Numbered from the stretch's first letter, positions 47,300-56,311 are shown. The stretch is DNA of 64,000 nt from Stappia taiwanensis (GCF_014635285.1 NZ_BMCR01000003.1:496001-560000), one strand, 5' to 3'. The notes: generated by a model not told the origin, from the letters alone. Made by a program: numbers and translations.

Positions 47300-48505
47300 T
47301 CAGCTCCAGCCGCCGCCCTTGGTCTTGTAGAAGATGTGCTGGCCGATCTTTTGCAGCCGGGTCATGTAGCGGGCCCAACGCGGCTTGACGTAGGTCGCAT
47401 GGTAATGGGTTGAGGCGCCGACCTTCTTCAGATACCGCTGGCCGGAGACGGTCTCCCGCGCCACCTTCTGCGCCACCTTCCAGCGCTCGCGATCGTTGAT
47501 GCGGTCGCGGATGCCATCGCAGGCGAAGGAGAACTGGCAGCGATTGCGCTTCGTGCGGTTCTGGTAGACGACCTTGCAAATGGTCGGCGGATAGGCGGGG
47601 TTCTTCACCCGGTTGAGGACCACCTGGGCGACGGCCACCTGACCGTTGAGCGGTTCGCCGCGCGCCTCGAAATAGACCGCCTCGGCAAGGCAGCGCTGTT
47701 CCTTCGCGGCGAGCACGCTGGCCGGCAGCGGGCGTTTGGCCCACCAGAACGGGTCGCTGTCGCTATTGGCTTCAAGCGCCGCCTCTTCCTCGGCTGAGAG
47801 CGGCAACGTGCTGCCGCCAAGCAGCGCCTCAAACGGCGCGCGGATGTTTTCCGTCCCCGCGGGCGCATAGGCGGACGCAAGCGAAACGCTGGTGGCGGCC
47901 ACATTGCGGGCAATGGCCAGCCGGGTCAGGTCGAGCGGGCTTCTGTCCGTCTGCGTGGCGGCAAGGGCCGTGCCGGTGGTTGGCGCGGATTGAATGAAGG
48001 CGACGCGCGGGTTCTGGACAGCCCGGTTCTCGCCGATCAGGCTGGCCATCTGGTAGACGGCGCCGGCGGCAACCCCAACCATCTGTCGGTCCGGCGCCAT
48101 CGACACATAGCGGTCGCCCTTGGCGGCGCGGTTGACCCTGGTCTTGTCCGGCAGTGTCCCGGGGGCCGCTTCCTTGACGTAGCTTTCCAGCCCGCGCACC
48201 ACCGCCGGATCGGATCCGGGCATGGCGTTGGTGACGGCATAATCGGGCGCGTCATCCTGGCGCGGGCGGGAGGCATCGGCAAGCACAAGGGTCGGCGCCA
48301 AGCTGGAGGCATGCGGGGCGGCCTCGATCGCCGACATCCAGCGCGGGGCATTGGCGCGGTTCGCCTCCATCAGCGCGGCGATGTCCTGCTCGGCCACCGG
48401 CAGGGTTGCCAGGAGATAGAAGGCGGGCGCCGAGGCGGCGAGCACACCGATGGCGCGGCCGCGTTTGCGGCTTCGCGGGGAAGCTGATTGCACCGTGCCA
48501 AACAT
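47300..48505 (-). CDS. Cell-wall hydrolase, SleB/CwlJ type
   Basis: The 401-residue protein has a membrane segment near residues 18-36 (AIGVLAASAPAFYLLATLPV). A long low-complexity linker follows. The C-terminal Hydrolase_2 domain (about 275-400) shows LAEAVYFEARGEPLNGQVAVAQVVLNRV and CQFSFACDGI, the SleB/CwlJ glutamate-containing signature. It probably cleaves peptidoglycan glycan strands in the periplasm. The start MFGTVQSASPRSRKRG lies 16 residues inside the longest frame and fits the membrane anchor. Confidence 0.86.
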   Translation of the reverse strand: MFGTVQSASPRSRKRGRAIGVLAASAPAFYLLATLPVAEQDIAALMEANRANAPRWMSAIEAAPHASSLAPTLVLADASRPRQDDAPDYAVTNAMPGSDPAVVRGLESYVKEAAPGTLPDKTRVNRAAKGDRYVSMAPDRQMVGVAAGAVYQMASLIGENRAVQNPRVAFIQSAPTTGTALAATQTDRSPLDLTRLAIARNVAATSVSLASAYAPAGTENIRAPFEALLGGSTLPLSAEEEAALEANSDSDPFWWAKRPLPASVLAAKEQRCLAEAVYFEARGEPLNGQVAVAQVVLNRVKNPAYPPTICKVVYQNRTKRNRCQFSFACDGIRDRINDRERWKVAQKVARETVSGQRYLKKVGASTHYHATYVKPRWARYMTRLQKIGQHIFYKTKGGGWS

Positions 48506-48751
48506 ACGCGGCAACTCCGGTCCTGGGCGATACGCGGTGACGGCGGGCGGCAAAGGCCCGCCAGACGTGTCAGTGCCTATCCTCCGCTCTTAACCTTGAG
48601 AGAGGGTTAACCGGGCCGGAAGTCGGCGGAAACAGGGAGATGGACCCGCCCCGTTCCGGTGAAGGCGAGGCAAAGAGGGTTAATGACTGTGCTAAAAATT
48701 TGCACAACCGTTTGCGGCGTCGAATGTTTTCAGATGTTGCCAGCGGCGGGG

Positions 48752-49423
48752 TCAGAAGGCGCAGGAGGCTTCGAACCGGCATTCGCGCCCGCCGGTCGGG
48801 TGGCGCAGGGTGAGGCTTTCGGCATGCAACTGCAAACGCGGAGCAGCGTTCTGCGCCTCCGGCCCGGCATAGAGCCGGTCGCCGAGGATCGGATGGCCGA
48901 GGCTGAGCATATGCACCCGCAATTGATGCGAGCGGCCGGTGAGCGGGAACAGGCGCAGGCGCGTCGTGCCATTTTCGCGGGCGAGCACCTGCCAGCGGGT
49001 CAGCGCCGGCTTGCCCCGTTCCGGATCGACCATCTGGCGCGGCCGGTTCGGCCAGTCGCAGATGAGCGGCAGGTCGACCTCGCCTTCGTCCGCGGCCACC
49101 TCGCCCCAGACCCGGGCGATATAGGTTTTGGAGAGTTTGCGTCGTTCGAACTGCAATCCCAGATGCCGCTGCGCGGGCGGGTTCATCGCCATCACGACCA
49201 CGCCGGAGGTGTCCATGTCGAGCCGATGCACCAGCCGCACGTCCGGAAGCCGTGCCCGCGCCCGGGTCTCAAGACAATCAGCCAGTTCCGGCGCTTTGCC
49301 GGGCACGGTCAGTAAGCCGCTCGGCTTGTCGAAAACGACCAGATCGGCATCCTGATGCAGGATCGTCAGGAAGGGTTCGGACGGCGGTGCGTAGACCAGG
49401 GGAGGGAGGGCGGCGGACGACAT
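48752..49423 (-). CDS. RluA-family pseudouridine synthase
   Basis: The 223-residue enzyme isomerises uridines in RNA. The catalytic aspartate is in VHRLDMDTSGVVV. It lacks the N-terminal S4 domain of RluC/RluD, and the SKTYIARVWG, LTGRSHQLRVHM and HPILGDRLYAG segments are as in RluA. Its target (23S U746 and tRNA U32 in E. coli RluA) is inferred only from type. On the minus strand, 246 bases before the sleB-like gene. Confidence 0.92.
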   Translation of the reverse strand: MSSAALPPLVYAPPSEPFLTILHQDADLVVFDKPSGLLTVPGKAPELADCLETRARARLPDVRLVHRLDMDTSGVVVMAMNPPAQRHLGLQFERRKLSKTYIARVWGEVAADEGEVDLPLICDWPNRPRQMVDPERGKPALTRWQVLARENGTTRLRLFPLTGRSHQLRVHMLSLGHPILGDRLYAGPEAQNAAPRLQLHAESLTLRHPTGGRECRFEASCAF

Positions 49424-49512
49424 GCCGTCCCTTTACCGCGTCGGCCCGCCCGCGCGCAATGCACCAGGTGCTTCCACCCCGCGCGGAGAGGGTATTCTGC
49501 TTTCCCGCGCGA

Positions 49513-50001
49513 TCAGCGGGTCTCGCCGGCGGGAAAGATCATGCAGGTTTCCACGCCATGGGCGATCAGTTTGCCGTTTTCATCGACGAGCCGGGCCTCG
49601 GAGGTGGCCATGCGCCGGCCCCGGTGCAGCACCGTGCCGTCGCAGATGACACGGCCGCTGGTTTCGAACAGCGGGCGCACGTTGTTCACCTTGAATTCTA
49701 TGGTGGTGTAGCCCTCGCCGGGCTGCAAGGTGGTGTGAACCGCGCAGCCAAGCGCGGAATCCAGGATCGTGGCGATCCAGCCCCCATGCACCATGCCCAT
49801 CGGATTGTAATGGGCAAAGCCCGGCTTGCCCTCGAAGCGGGCGCTGCCCTCATCGACCGTGGTCAGGATGAAATTCATGGTCTGGCAGATCGGCGGCGCG
49901 GGGAAGCGGCCATCGAGCATCGCCTGGAGCATGGCAAGGCCGGTCATGGTCGCGGTTTCGGCCCGGTCGGCCAGTCCGAAAGTCCGCTCCTGAAAGTCCA
50001 T
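49513..50001 (-). CDS. PaaI-family hotdog thioesterase
   Basis: The 162-residue single hotdog domain has the family stretch GMVHGGWIATILDSALGCAVHTTLQPGE. It probably hydrolyses an acyl-CoA; the chain is unknown. It is divergent from a MarR-type regulator, with two inverted repeats between them, so it is likely a target of that regulator. The C-terminus CMIFPAGETR carries a late cysteine. Confidence 0.88.
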   Translation of the reverse strand: MDFQERTFGLADRAETATMTGLAMLQAMLDGRFPAPPICQTMNFILTTVDEGSARFEGKPGFAHYNPMGMVHGGWIATILDSALGCAVHTTLQPGEGYTTIEFKVNNVRPLFETSGRVICDGTVLHRGRRMATSEARLVDENGKLIAHGVETCMIFPAGETR

Positions 50002-50017
50002 CTGTCCTGCTCCCGAT

Positions 50018-50031
50018 TGATACGTGTATCA
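50018..50031. promoter_or_regulatory. Inverted repeat next to the thioesterase start
   Basis: TGATAC (50018-50023), GT, GTATCA (50026-50031): 6-bp perfect arms, 17 bases upstream of the thioesterase start, at a promoter-near position. Confidence 0.45.
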
Positions 50032-50085
50032 GCACATAATCACGAGCTGACGTATAAGGCAATGGCCTGGCGAAGCGGGCAATAC

Positions 50086-50103
50086 TGTGAGGGTGTCCTC
50101 ACA
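50086..50103. promoter_or_regulatory. Candidate MarR-type operator
   Basis: TGTGAGG (50086-50092) and CCTCACA (50097-50103) are perfect 7-bp arms with a GTGT spacer. The repeat lies 45 bases before the MarR gene, where self-repression would act. Confidence 0.5.
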
Positions 50104-50147
50104 ATAAGTGCTGATGCACGGAAATTGCGGCCGTGCTAGCATGCGTC

Positions 50148-50612
50148 ATGAGCAACGATCTCCTGTGTTCCTGTCACCGGCTGCGCCGCGCCGGGCGCGC
50201 GGTAACCCGTCTATACGAACGCGCGCTGGATGGCAGCGGCGTGACCATCTCGCAATTCGCCGTGCTGGCGGCGCTGGGCGAGGGGCACGCGCGCAGCGTG
50301 TCGGAACTGGCGCGGCTTCTGGGCAGCGATCGCACCACCATGACCCGGACGCTGGAGCGCCTGCTCGCCGCCGGTCTCTTGCGGGAGGACCCCGGGGAGG
50401 ATCAGCGCGAGCACCGGGTCATGCTGACCGATGCGGGACGGACGGCCTTTGCCGACGCGGTTGTCTGCTGGCGCCGGGCGGAAGGCACGCTCAACCGGGC
50501 GATGGGGCCGGAGCGGCTTGCCCTGTTGTGGCAATTGCTGGAGGAGGCGGAAACGGCGACGCGAAGTTTCGATCCGTCCCGCGCGGCGCGCAAGGCGCGA
50601 GAAGCGCGGTAG
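50148..50612 (+). CDS. MarR-family transcriptional regulator
   Basis: The 154-residue protein has the MarR winged helix: ISQFAVLAALGEGHARSVSELARLLGSDRTTMTRTLERL, then the wing DQREHRVMLTDAGR. The N-terminus carries two cysteines (LLCSCHRL) that could sense oxidants or electrophiles (inference). It faces the thioesterase gene with inverted repeats between. It converges on the nadQ-like gene 18 bases away. Confidence 0.93.
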   Translation: MSNDLLCSCHRLRRAGRAVTRLYERALDGSGVTISQFAVLAALGEGHARSVSELARLLGSDRTTMTRTLERLLAAGLLREDPGEDQREHRVMLTDAGRTAFADAVVCWRRAEGTLNRAMGPERLALLWQLLEEAETATRSFDPSRAARKAREAR

Positions 50613-50630
50613 ATGTGGGCTGTTGCCGGG

Positions 50631-51596
50631 TTACCGGCCGCCGACCCGCAGGCCGAGCGCCGGGCGCTCCTTCAGCACCTCCCGCCGGAAGCGGAACAGC
50701 GCCGCCGGGCGGCCACCGGTCTGGGTCGAGGTTTCTCCCGTCGGTTCGACCAGTTCGGCCTTGTCCACCAGACGGCGGAAGTTCTGCTTGTGCACATGGC
50801 GTCCGGAAATTGCCTCGACGCAGCGCTGCAGGTCGGTCAGCGTGAAGGTGCGCGGCATCAGCTCGAACACCACCGGGCGGTATTTCAGCTTGGCACGCAG
50901 GCGCGAGATGGCGGTGGCCAGGATCCGCCGGTGGTCGTAGAGCATCGCCTGGCCGAGCGGCGGCAGGCAGGCGCGTTCCAGCGCGGCCGGGCGGCCGTCG
51001 CGCCGCGCCTCAGCAAGAAGGCCGGCCTCGAACAGCAGTTCGAACCGGTCGAGCACCTTTTCCTCGTCCCAGATCCCGTCCTGAATGTCGAAGGCCTGAT
51101 GCATCCGGTCTTCGCGGCTTTGCGCGCGCGGGGGGCTGCCCGCCGGCACCGGCGCGGCCACCCAGCGCTCCAGCGCCGGCAGGATGTGCTCGGTGACGAT
51201 GCCCGGGCAGCCGGAGCGCCAGTCCTCCCAGGGGAAGAAATCGTACCAGGATCGCCAGGTGGCGTTCTCGCGCGCCAGCGCCTCTTCCGACTCGCTGGTT
51301 TGCCGCGCCAGCGCCAGATAGCCGACCGAGACCACATGGGGGCCTTCGTCGCTGTGGATGTGATGCCGGCCCCGGTCGCCGAAGGTGTAGAGCTGCTCCA
51401 CATAGCCAAGGGTGAGTGCGGTCTGTTCCTCCACCCATTCGCGCAGGCCGATCTCGAAGGTGCGATGGCGCTCCGGGTCGAACGGGCCGAAGGGCAGGGA
51501 GGGTGCCTGCTGGGCAATCGGCGTCGCCACGGTCAGCACCAGCGGCTGGGGGTCATCGACCGCGACGATCACCGCGTTGAGGCCAATCTCGATCAT
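50631..51596 (-). CDS. nadQ: NadQ-like NAD biosynthesis regulator (Nudix fold plus winged helix)
   Basis: The 321-residue protein has an N-terminal Nudix-fold domain (MIEIGLNAVIVAVDD.., with a degenerate Nudix box around FEIGLREWVEEQTA). The C-terminal winged-helix domain has PRTFTLTDLQRCVEAI and KQNFRRLVDKAELVEP, as in NrtR-type regulators. This is the COG4111-type family assigned as NadQ, the alphaproteobacterial repressor of nadABC (from memory). A matching palindrome lies before nadA in this window. It is last in the run ygfZ-HD-PTP-nadQ, 7 bases after the phosphatase gene. Confidence 0.8.
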   Translation of the reverse strand: MIEIGLNAVIVAVDDPQPLVLTVATPIAQQAPSLPFGPFDPERHRTFEIGLREWVEEQTALTLGYVEQLYTFGDRGRHHIHSDEGPHVVSVGYLALARQTSESEEALARENATWRSWYDFFPWEDWRSGCPGIVTEHILPALERWVAAPVPAGSPPRAQSREDRMHQAFDIQDGIWDEEKVLDRFELLFEAGLLAEARRDGRPAALERACLPPLGQAMLYDHRRILATAISRLRAKLKYRPVVFELMPRTFTLTDLQRCVEAISGRHVHKQNFRRLVDKAELVEPTGETSTQTGGRPAALFRFRREVLKERPALGLRVGGR

Positions 51597-51603
51597 CGGT
51601 CGG

Positions 51604-52137
51604 TCAGCGCTCCACCCCGGCCACGGGGGCAGGGTCCAGCGGCACGGTGAACGGGGTTCCCTGGAAGGCGTCCGCGCCCCGGCCAATCGCCCTTATGCCG
51701 TCGATCATCCGGCCGTCCCGGTCGAGCAGCCGGTCGGCGATCGCCACCAGCCGGGCATTCGGCGTCGCCGAGGCGGAGGCCAAACGCAGCGCCGTTGCCA
51801 GTCCGGCTTCGCAGGCGTCGGGCCGGAGGGCGCAGGCGGTGATGTAGGCGGCCGCCGTGGAGCGGCTGATGCCGGCAAAGCAATGGATCACCATCGGCGT
51901 GGCCCCGTCCCAGTCGCCGACGAAGTCGAGCAACCGGCGCACATGCTCTTCGCCTGGCGGGGTCATGCCCTCGGCCGGGGTGGTGATGTCATGAAAGGAC
52001 AGAAACAGATGGTCGTCTTCAGCGATTTCCGGCGGTCGCGGCACCACCGTTCCGGCGCTGATCAGGGTCACCAGCCGGCGGGCGCCGGTAACCCGCACCG
52101 TTTCCGGCAGATGCGCGAGGGAGCAGACGGTGATCAT
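51604..52137 (-). CDS. Tyrosine/dual-specificity phosphatase-like protein
   Basis: The 177-residue protein has the phosphatase P-loop C-x5-R in VIHCFAGISRSTAAA and an upstream acidic stretch (HDITTPAEG). It may act on phosphotyrosine or on a small phosphorylated metabolite. It starts MITVCSLAHLPE and precedes nadQ by 7 bases, so it is co-translated. The context suggests nucleotide or NAD-related metabolism (inference). Confidence 0.85.
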   Translation of the reverse strand: MITVCSLAHLPETVRVTGARRLVTLISAGTVVPRPPEIAEDDHLFLSFHDITTPAEGMTPPGEEHVRRLLDFVGDWDGATPMVIHCFAGISRSTAAAYITACALRPDACEAGLATALRLASASATPNARLVAIADRLLDRDGRMIDGIRAIGRGADAFQGTPFTVPLDPAPVAGVER

Positions 52138-52235
52138 GGCGTGGTCTCCGTATCGGCGATGCTGTCGCAAGGTAGCAGGTCTGCTGCTTGGCGTCTGGTG
52201 TCAGGCGTTCGGGATCCGCTGCGCTCGTTCGTTTT

Positions 52236-52868
52236 CTACCGTCGCGGTGTCTGGGTCGCGCGCGCCTGTTCGATCTCGGCGAAGCGGGCCAGAAAACGCG
52301 CCTGGGCCTCTGCCGCGGGCAGCGGGTTGAGGCCGAGCCTCGGCGCGCCTTGCGGCCCGGCGTCGAAGCCGCGCGGCCGGCCGAACAGGCGCCCAGCCTC
52401 CCGGTCATCGAACCCGGCCAGCTCGACCGCCTCGAAATAGGCGGAAATCATGTCGGCGCGCTTGGCCAGCGTCTTGACCGTCTTCGGCGTTTCCGCCGGC
52501 AGGCCGAAGCGCAGGTGAATGGCACCCTGAAGCCGCGCCTCGATCTCCTTGTAGCTGCCGCCCATCACCGTCTTGAAGGGCGAGATCATGTCGCCGATCA
52601 CATATTCGGGGGCGTCATGCAAAAGCACCGCCTGGCACCAGTGCGGCGGCAGGTCCGGTTTCAGCCGCCGGGCCAGCTCCTCCACCAGCAGCGAATGCTC
52701 GGCCACCGAAAAGGCGTTGTCGCCGATGGTCTGTCCGTTCCAGCGCGCCACGCGGGCGAGCCCGTGGGCAATGTCCTCGACCTCGATGTCGAGCGGCGAG
52801 GGATCGAGCAGGTTGAGACGGCGGCCGGAGAGCATCCGTTGCCAGGCGCGGGGTTCGGTTGATTTCAT
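52236..52868 (-). CDS. HD-domain hydrolase, YfbR-like
   Basis: The 210-residue HD-superfamily protein has the metal-binding residues in FSVAEHSLLVEELA, VLLHDAPEYVIGDM, and an aspartate in LAKRADMIS. This resembles 5'-deoxynucleotidase YfbR, which dephosphorylates deoxynucleoside monophosphates. The start MKSTEPRAWQ is chosen over one 6 residues upstream. It lies between ygfZ and the phosphatase gene on the same strand. Confidence 0.86.
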   Translation of the reverse strand: MKSTEPRAWQRMLSGRRLNLLDPSPLDIEVEDIAHGLARVARWNGQTIGDNAFSVAEHSLLVEELARRLKPDLPPHWCQAVLLHDAPEYVIGDMISPFKTVMGGSYKEIEARLQGAIHLRFGLPAETPKTVKTLAKRADMISAYFEAVELAGFDDREAGRLFGRPRGFDAGPQGAPRLGLNPLPAAEAQARFLARFAEIEQARATQTPRR

Positions 52869-52925
52869 GGAGCCCGTTCGTGTCATCGCGTCGGTGGGAA
52901 GCGTGGCCGGTCGCGGCCGCCTGTG

Positions 52926-53810
52926 TCAATCGTCGGCGGCCGCCGTCTCCGGCCAGGTGAACCGGGCAAACTCTGGCAGGGCGAACCGGAGCGCAATGCC
53001 GTCTGCGGCAACCGTCGTGCCCGCGCTCTTGGCAGCTGCCACCCGGTCGAGACGGACAAGGGCGAGCCCTTGCGCGCCATCGACGGAGCCAAGCGTGCCC
53101 ACCGGCTTGCCCGCCGCCTCGATGGCGCTGCCGGTAGCGGGCAGCGCGCTGTCCGAGGTGACCTTGACGATACGCCGGCGGGCGGTGCCGCGATGCTGCA
53201 TCCGGCTCACCACCTCCTGGCCGATGAAACAGCCCTTGTCGAAGGCAACGCCGCCCAGATCGTCCATGTCCACGTCATGCGGGAAGGCATCGCCATAGGC
53301 AAAGTCGAACGGCGCTTCGGGAACGCCAAGGGCGATCCGGTGCCGGTGGTAGGCGGCGGCATCCGCGGTTGTCTTGGCGGGGGGGGAGCCATCGCCGGAC
53401 GCGGGCACCACGGCCCGCTGTCCGAGCGCGGCAAGCCGGGGGTCGATTGCATGGGCCAGGGCAGTCTCCAGCGCTGCGACCGCGCCGTCCCAAAGGGCCA
53501 AAACCGCCGTTTCCGCGCTGATATCGGTGATTTCCACCTTGCTCCGCAGCCGGTAGAAGGTCAGCCGCTTGACCAGATCGCCGGCGGCGGCGCGCGGCAG
53601 GTCGAGCAGATAGTCCTCGCCTTGGCGGAAAATGAGGAAGTCGAACAGGATCTTGCCCTGGGGCGTCAGCAGGGCGCCCGCTCCAGCGCCGTTCTCCTCG
53701 ACCCGGTCGAGATCGCAGGTCAGGAGATTTTGCAGGAACCCACGCGCCTCTGGCCCGCCGATCCGCACCACGCCCCGGTCTTCCAGATGCGCGATCTTGC
53801 CCATGCCCAT
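52926..53810 (-). CDS. ygfZ: Folate-binding protein YgfZ
   Basis: The 294-residue protein has the YgfZ signature KGCFIGQEVV with its cysteine, and an aminomethyltransferase-like fold. It uses tetrahydrofolate to assist repair or synthesis of iron-sulfur clusters in some enzymes (MiaB, for instance). The ATG at 53810 follows GGAGG with good spacing; an ATG two codons later is also possible. It heads the ygfZ-HD-PTP-nadQ run. Confidence 0.94.
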   Translation of the reverse strand: MGMGKIAHLEDRGVVRIGGPEARGFLQNLLTCDLDRVEENGAGAGALLTPQGKILFDFLIFRQGEDYLLDLPRAAAGDLVKRLTFYRLRSKVEITDISAETAVLALWDGAVAALETALAHAIDPRLAALGQRAVVPASGDGSPPAKTTADAAAYHRHRIALGVPEAPFDFAYGDAFPHDVDMDDLGGVAFDKGCFIGQEVVSRMQHRGTARRRIVKVTSDSALPATGSAIEAAGKPVGTLGSVDGAQGLALVRLDRVAAAKSAGTTVAADGIALRFALPEFARFTWPETAAADD

Positions 53811-53931
53811 GCGTTCCCTCCGTCCGTGTCGGTCCGTCGTTTCAAGGCTGTAAGCGACATAGGCCGGATCGGCGGGAGCAACAAGGGGGCGAACAGGGTT
53901 ATCCGCCGGTCCGGCGCGAGGGGCCGTTGTT

Positions 53932-54699
53932 TCAGGCGGGACCAAGAAAAGGCGATGCCGGGCGGTGACTGGGAGCAAGCTCGCTCATCCGCGCCCGAGG
54001 CGGGATCGGCTTGATGGTGAAAAGGCGGGGAACCCGCTGGGTGTCGGCGTCGCTGGCCAGTGCCATCAGCGCCTCGATCTGGTCGCCAACCCGGCGGTGG
54101 GTCTCGGTCTCGATGCGGATCCGCCGCCAGACATGCCTCTGGATGACAAGGTCCAGGCAGGCCTTCAACTCCACGATCAGGAACTCGAGATCGAGGGTCG
54201 GCAGGCTGAGATAGCTTCGCAGTTCATCGAAGATGGTCCTGAGCACCGCCGCATAGGCCATCTGTTCGGCGGCCGGGCGCAGCTCGTTGATGTCGAGGCA
54301 CTGGATCTGCGCTTCTTCCCGGGCGGTTTCGATGAAGGCGGCGATTTCCGCCGCCGTGGCGGTGATGGTGCCATCCTCCATCGATAGCTGGCGCATCAAG
54401 AGGGCAGCTTCGAAAATATCCAGAATGCGCCGGGACAGCAGATGCACAAGCTCGCGCAGGGCCTGTTCCTGCGCCGGATGACACTCCACGAAGTTCATCT
54501 CGATGATGTCGAAAAGACCCGCTTCGAAGGCCTCGCCGACCTTGCGCAGGCAGGGCGTGTGCTCCAGCAGCGCGTTAACCGCCGGAAGGGCGTCGGCCTC
54601 GATCGGGCAGTCGCTCATGCGGATGTCGTCGATGTCGGTGAACAGATCCGGGACCGGCAGATCCCTGATGGCTTGGCTGGTGAGCACGGCGATCTCCAT
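53932..54699 (-). CDS. Hypothetical helical protein
   Basis: The 255-residue protein has no recognised domain. It is strongly alpha-helical and acidic, with several cysteines (MSDCPIEADA, EHTPCLRK, VECHPAQEQ, IQCLDINEL, LKACLDLVIQ). A basic/proline-rich tail ends SPFLGPA. The start MEIAVLTSQAIRD is chosen because the 92 further in-frame residues upstream are Arg-rich and non-coding. It stands 121 bases upstream of ygfZ, on the same strand. The function is unknown. Confidence 0.7.
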   Translation of the reverse strand: MEIAVLTSQAIRDLPVPDLFTDIDDIRMSDCPIEADALPAVNALLEHTPCLRKVGEAFEAGLFDIIEMNFVECHPAQEQALRELVHLLSRRILDIFEAALLMRQLSMEDGTITATAAEIAAFIETAREEAQIQCLDINELRPAAEQMAYAAVLRTIFDELRSYLSLPTLDLEFLIVELKACLDLVIQRHVWRRIRIETETHRRVGDQIEALMALASDADTQRVPRLFTIKPIPPRARMSELAPSHRPASPFLGPA

Positions 54700-55021
54700 C
54701 GCGGAACGGGTGGTCGCGTTTTGCAAGGTCTGGTTGTTCGGGTTTCGGGCCGGGAGGGGCCGATGCAGAAAAGCATTCCGAATCGCGCCCTGAGTCGCAA
54801 CGGGGAATTGCAATCCGAAAGGCAAGTTTTTTCTTCTCAGCCTGTTGAGCCTTTGTGGATGAGCGTTCGCGCGGGAGCTGTCGGCCCGCATTCGCACCGC
54901 CCGGCCTGTGATGGCGATCACTGCGATGTGAACGCCGGCGCGGCATCTAACGATGCGGGCTAACCAGAGATTCACCGGTCGCCGCTAGGGTTTCCCGGAC
55001 CGTCGGCGCGTACCGAGTAGG
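54700..55021. other. Intergenic region between unknown gene and L,D-transpeptidase
   Basis: These 322 bases hold the divergent promoters of the unknown protein and the transpeptidase. There is a T-rich tract near 54829-54836. I see no convincing gene, operator or RNA in it. Confidence 0.5.
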
Positions 55022-56311
55022 ATGGGTGTGAACATGATCGGATTGCTTTCGAACGGCGCGCATCTTCCGCGCGGCAAGGCTGCCCTCGGAGTGGCCGCCG
55101 CGATGACGATGTGGACCGTGCTGCTCGCCCACGCGCCGGCACAGGCCCGCGATGCCGGCCAGTTGACGCCGGTGGCCGGTCAGAGCGCGCCGGTGATCGC
55201 GCCCGACGATCCGTTGCAGGTGATCGTATCGCTGAAGGAGCAGCGTCTCGACGTCTACCGGGGTACGAGGCTGATGGAGAGCTCGCGCATTTCCTCCGGC
55301 AAACGCGGTCACGGCACCCCCACCGGCGTGTTCAGCATCCTGGAAAAGCGCCGCCGGCATTTCTCCAACATCTACGACAATGCCCCCATGCCCTACATGC
55401 AGCGCCTGACCTGGTCGGGCATCGCCCTGCATCAGGGGCGGGTGCCGAATTATCCGGCCTCCCATGGCTGTGTCCGCCTGCCCGGAAAATTCGCCAAGCG
55501 GCTGTTTTCGCTGACCGAACGCGGCGCGCATGTGGTGGTCACCCGTGAGTTGACACAGCCGGTGCCGATTTCCCATCCGATCCTGCCGCAACCGGCGGTG
55601 CGCGCGACCGAGGTTGCCAGCCTGGATGAGACGGTGGGGACGACCGGAGGGTTGCGCGGCGCGCTCGACGCGGGCAAGCCGGCCGCAGTCGCCGCGCTGG
55701 TGGTTGAGACGGAACGAGCCGCCGAGGAGCCGCGTGTTCCCTTGCGTATTCTGATCACCCGGACCGATGCCCGCGAGCGCCTGCGCGACATGCAGCGGCA
55801 GCTCCACCGGCTTGGCTATGCGCCGGGGCCGATCGACGGGGTGATGGGCCGCCGCACTCGCGAAGCTCTGCGCCTGTTCCAGGAAGGGGCCGACCTGCCG
55901 GTGACCGGCGAGCCGACCGATGTGGTGCTGCGCGCGCTCTATGCCGAGGCGGGCGAGCCCGGGCCGGCAACCGGCAAGCTCTACGTTCGGCGCAAGTTTC
56001 GCGAGCTTTACTCGGCCAATGTGGTTCTGAAGGACCCGGATGCGCCGACCGGCACCCATATCTTCACCGCGCTGGGGCCGGATGCATCGGCGAAGGAGGG
56101 GGCCGCGCCCATGCGCTGGATGCAGGTGACGGCGGCGGAAACGCCGGGCGTGAGCGTTGCAACCGTGCTCGACCGAATCGAACTCTCCGACGAGACCCGC
56201 GCCTTCCTGGGGGCCCGGCTGGTGCCCGGAACCTCGCTGATCGTTACCGACCGGCCGTTTCGCCTGCATTCCGGTCTCGGGACGGATTTCGTCGTCACCA
56301 CGCGGCAGTAG
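55022..56311 (+). CDS. L,D-transpeptidase with peptidoglycan-binding domain
   Basis: The 429-residue protein has a signal peptide (about 20-42, AALGVAAAMTMWTVLLAHAPAQA). A YkuD catalytic domain follows (66-160), with the cysteine C150 in YPASHGCVRLP. A peptidoglycan-binding repeat lies near 260-310 (MQRQLHRLGYAPGPIDGVMGRRTREALRLFQ), then a further unassigned C-terminal region. It would form 3-3 crosslinks or attach proteins to peptidoglycan in the periplasm. An ATG four codons later (55034) is an alternative start. Confidence 0.92.
   Translation: MGVNMIGLLSNGAHLPRGKAALGVAAAMTMWTVLLAHAPAQARDAGQLTPVAGQSAPVIAPDDPLQVIVSLKEQRLDVYRGTRLMESSRISSGKRGHGTPTGVFSILEKRRRHFSNIYDNAPMPYMQRLTWSGIALHQGRVPNYPASHGCVRLPGKFAKRLFSLTERGAHVVVTRELTQPVPISHPILPQPAVRATEVASLDETVGTTGGLRGALDAGKPAAVAALVVETERAAEEPRVPLRILITRTDARERLRDMQRQLHRLGYAPGPIDGVMGRRTREALRLFQEGADLPVTGEPTDVVLRALYAEAGEPGPATGKLYVRRKFRELYSANVVLKDPDAPTGTHIFTALGPDASAKEGAAPMRWMQVTAAETPGVSVATVLDRIELSDETRAFLGARLVPGTSLIVTDRPFRLHSGLGTDFVVTTRQ

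Noticed and set aside
47106-47744. Minus-strand frame of 212 codons over the sleB-like gene end
   Set aside because: It runs through the SleB domain in a different frame, and its Pro/Arg/Gly-rich composition is a shadow.
54700-54975. N-terminal extension of the unknown helical protein
   Set aside because: Arg-rich with no conserved feature. The MEIAVLTSQ start is a better beginning.
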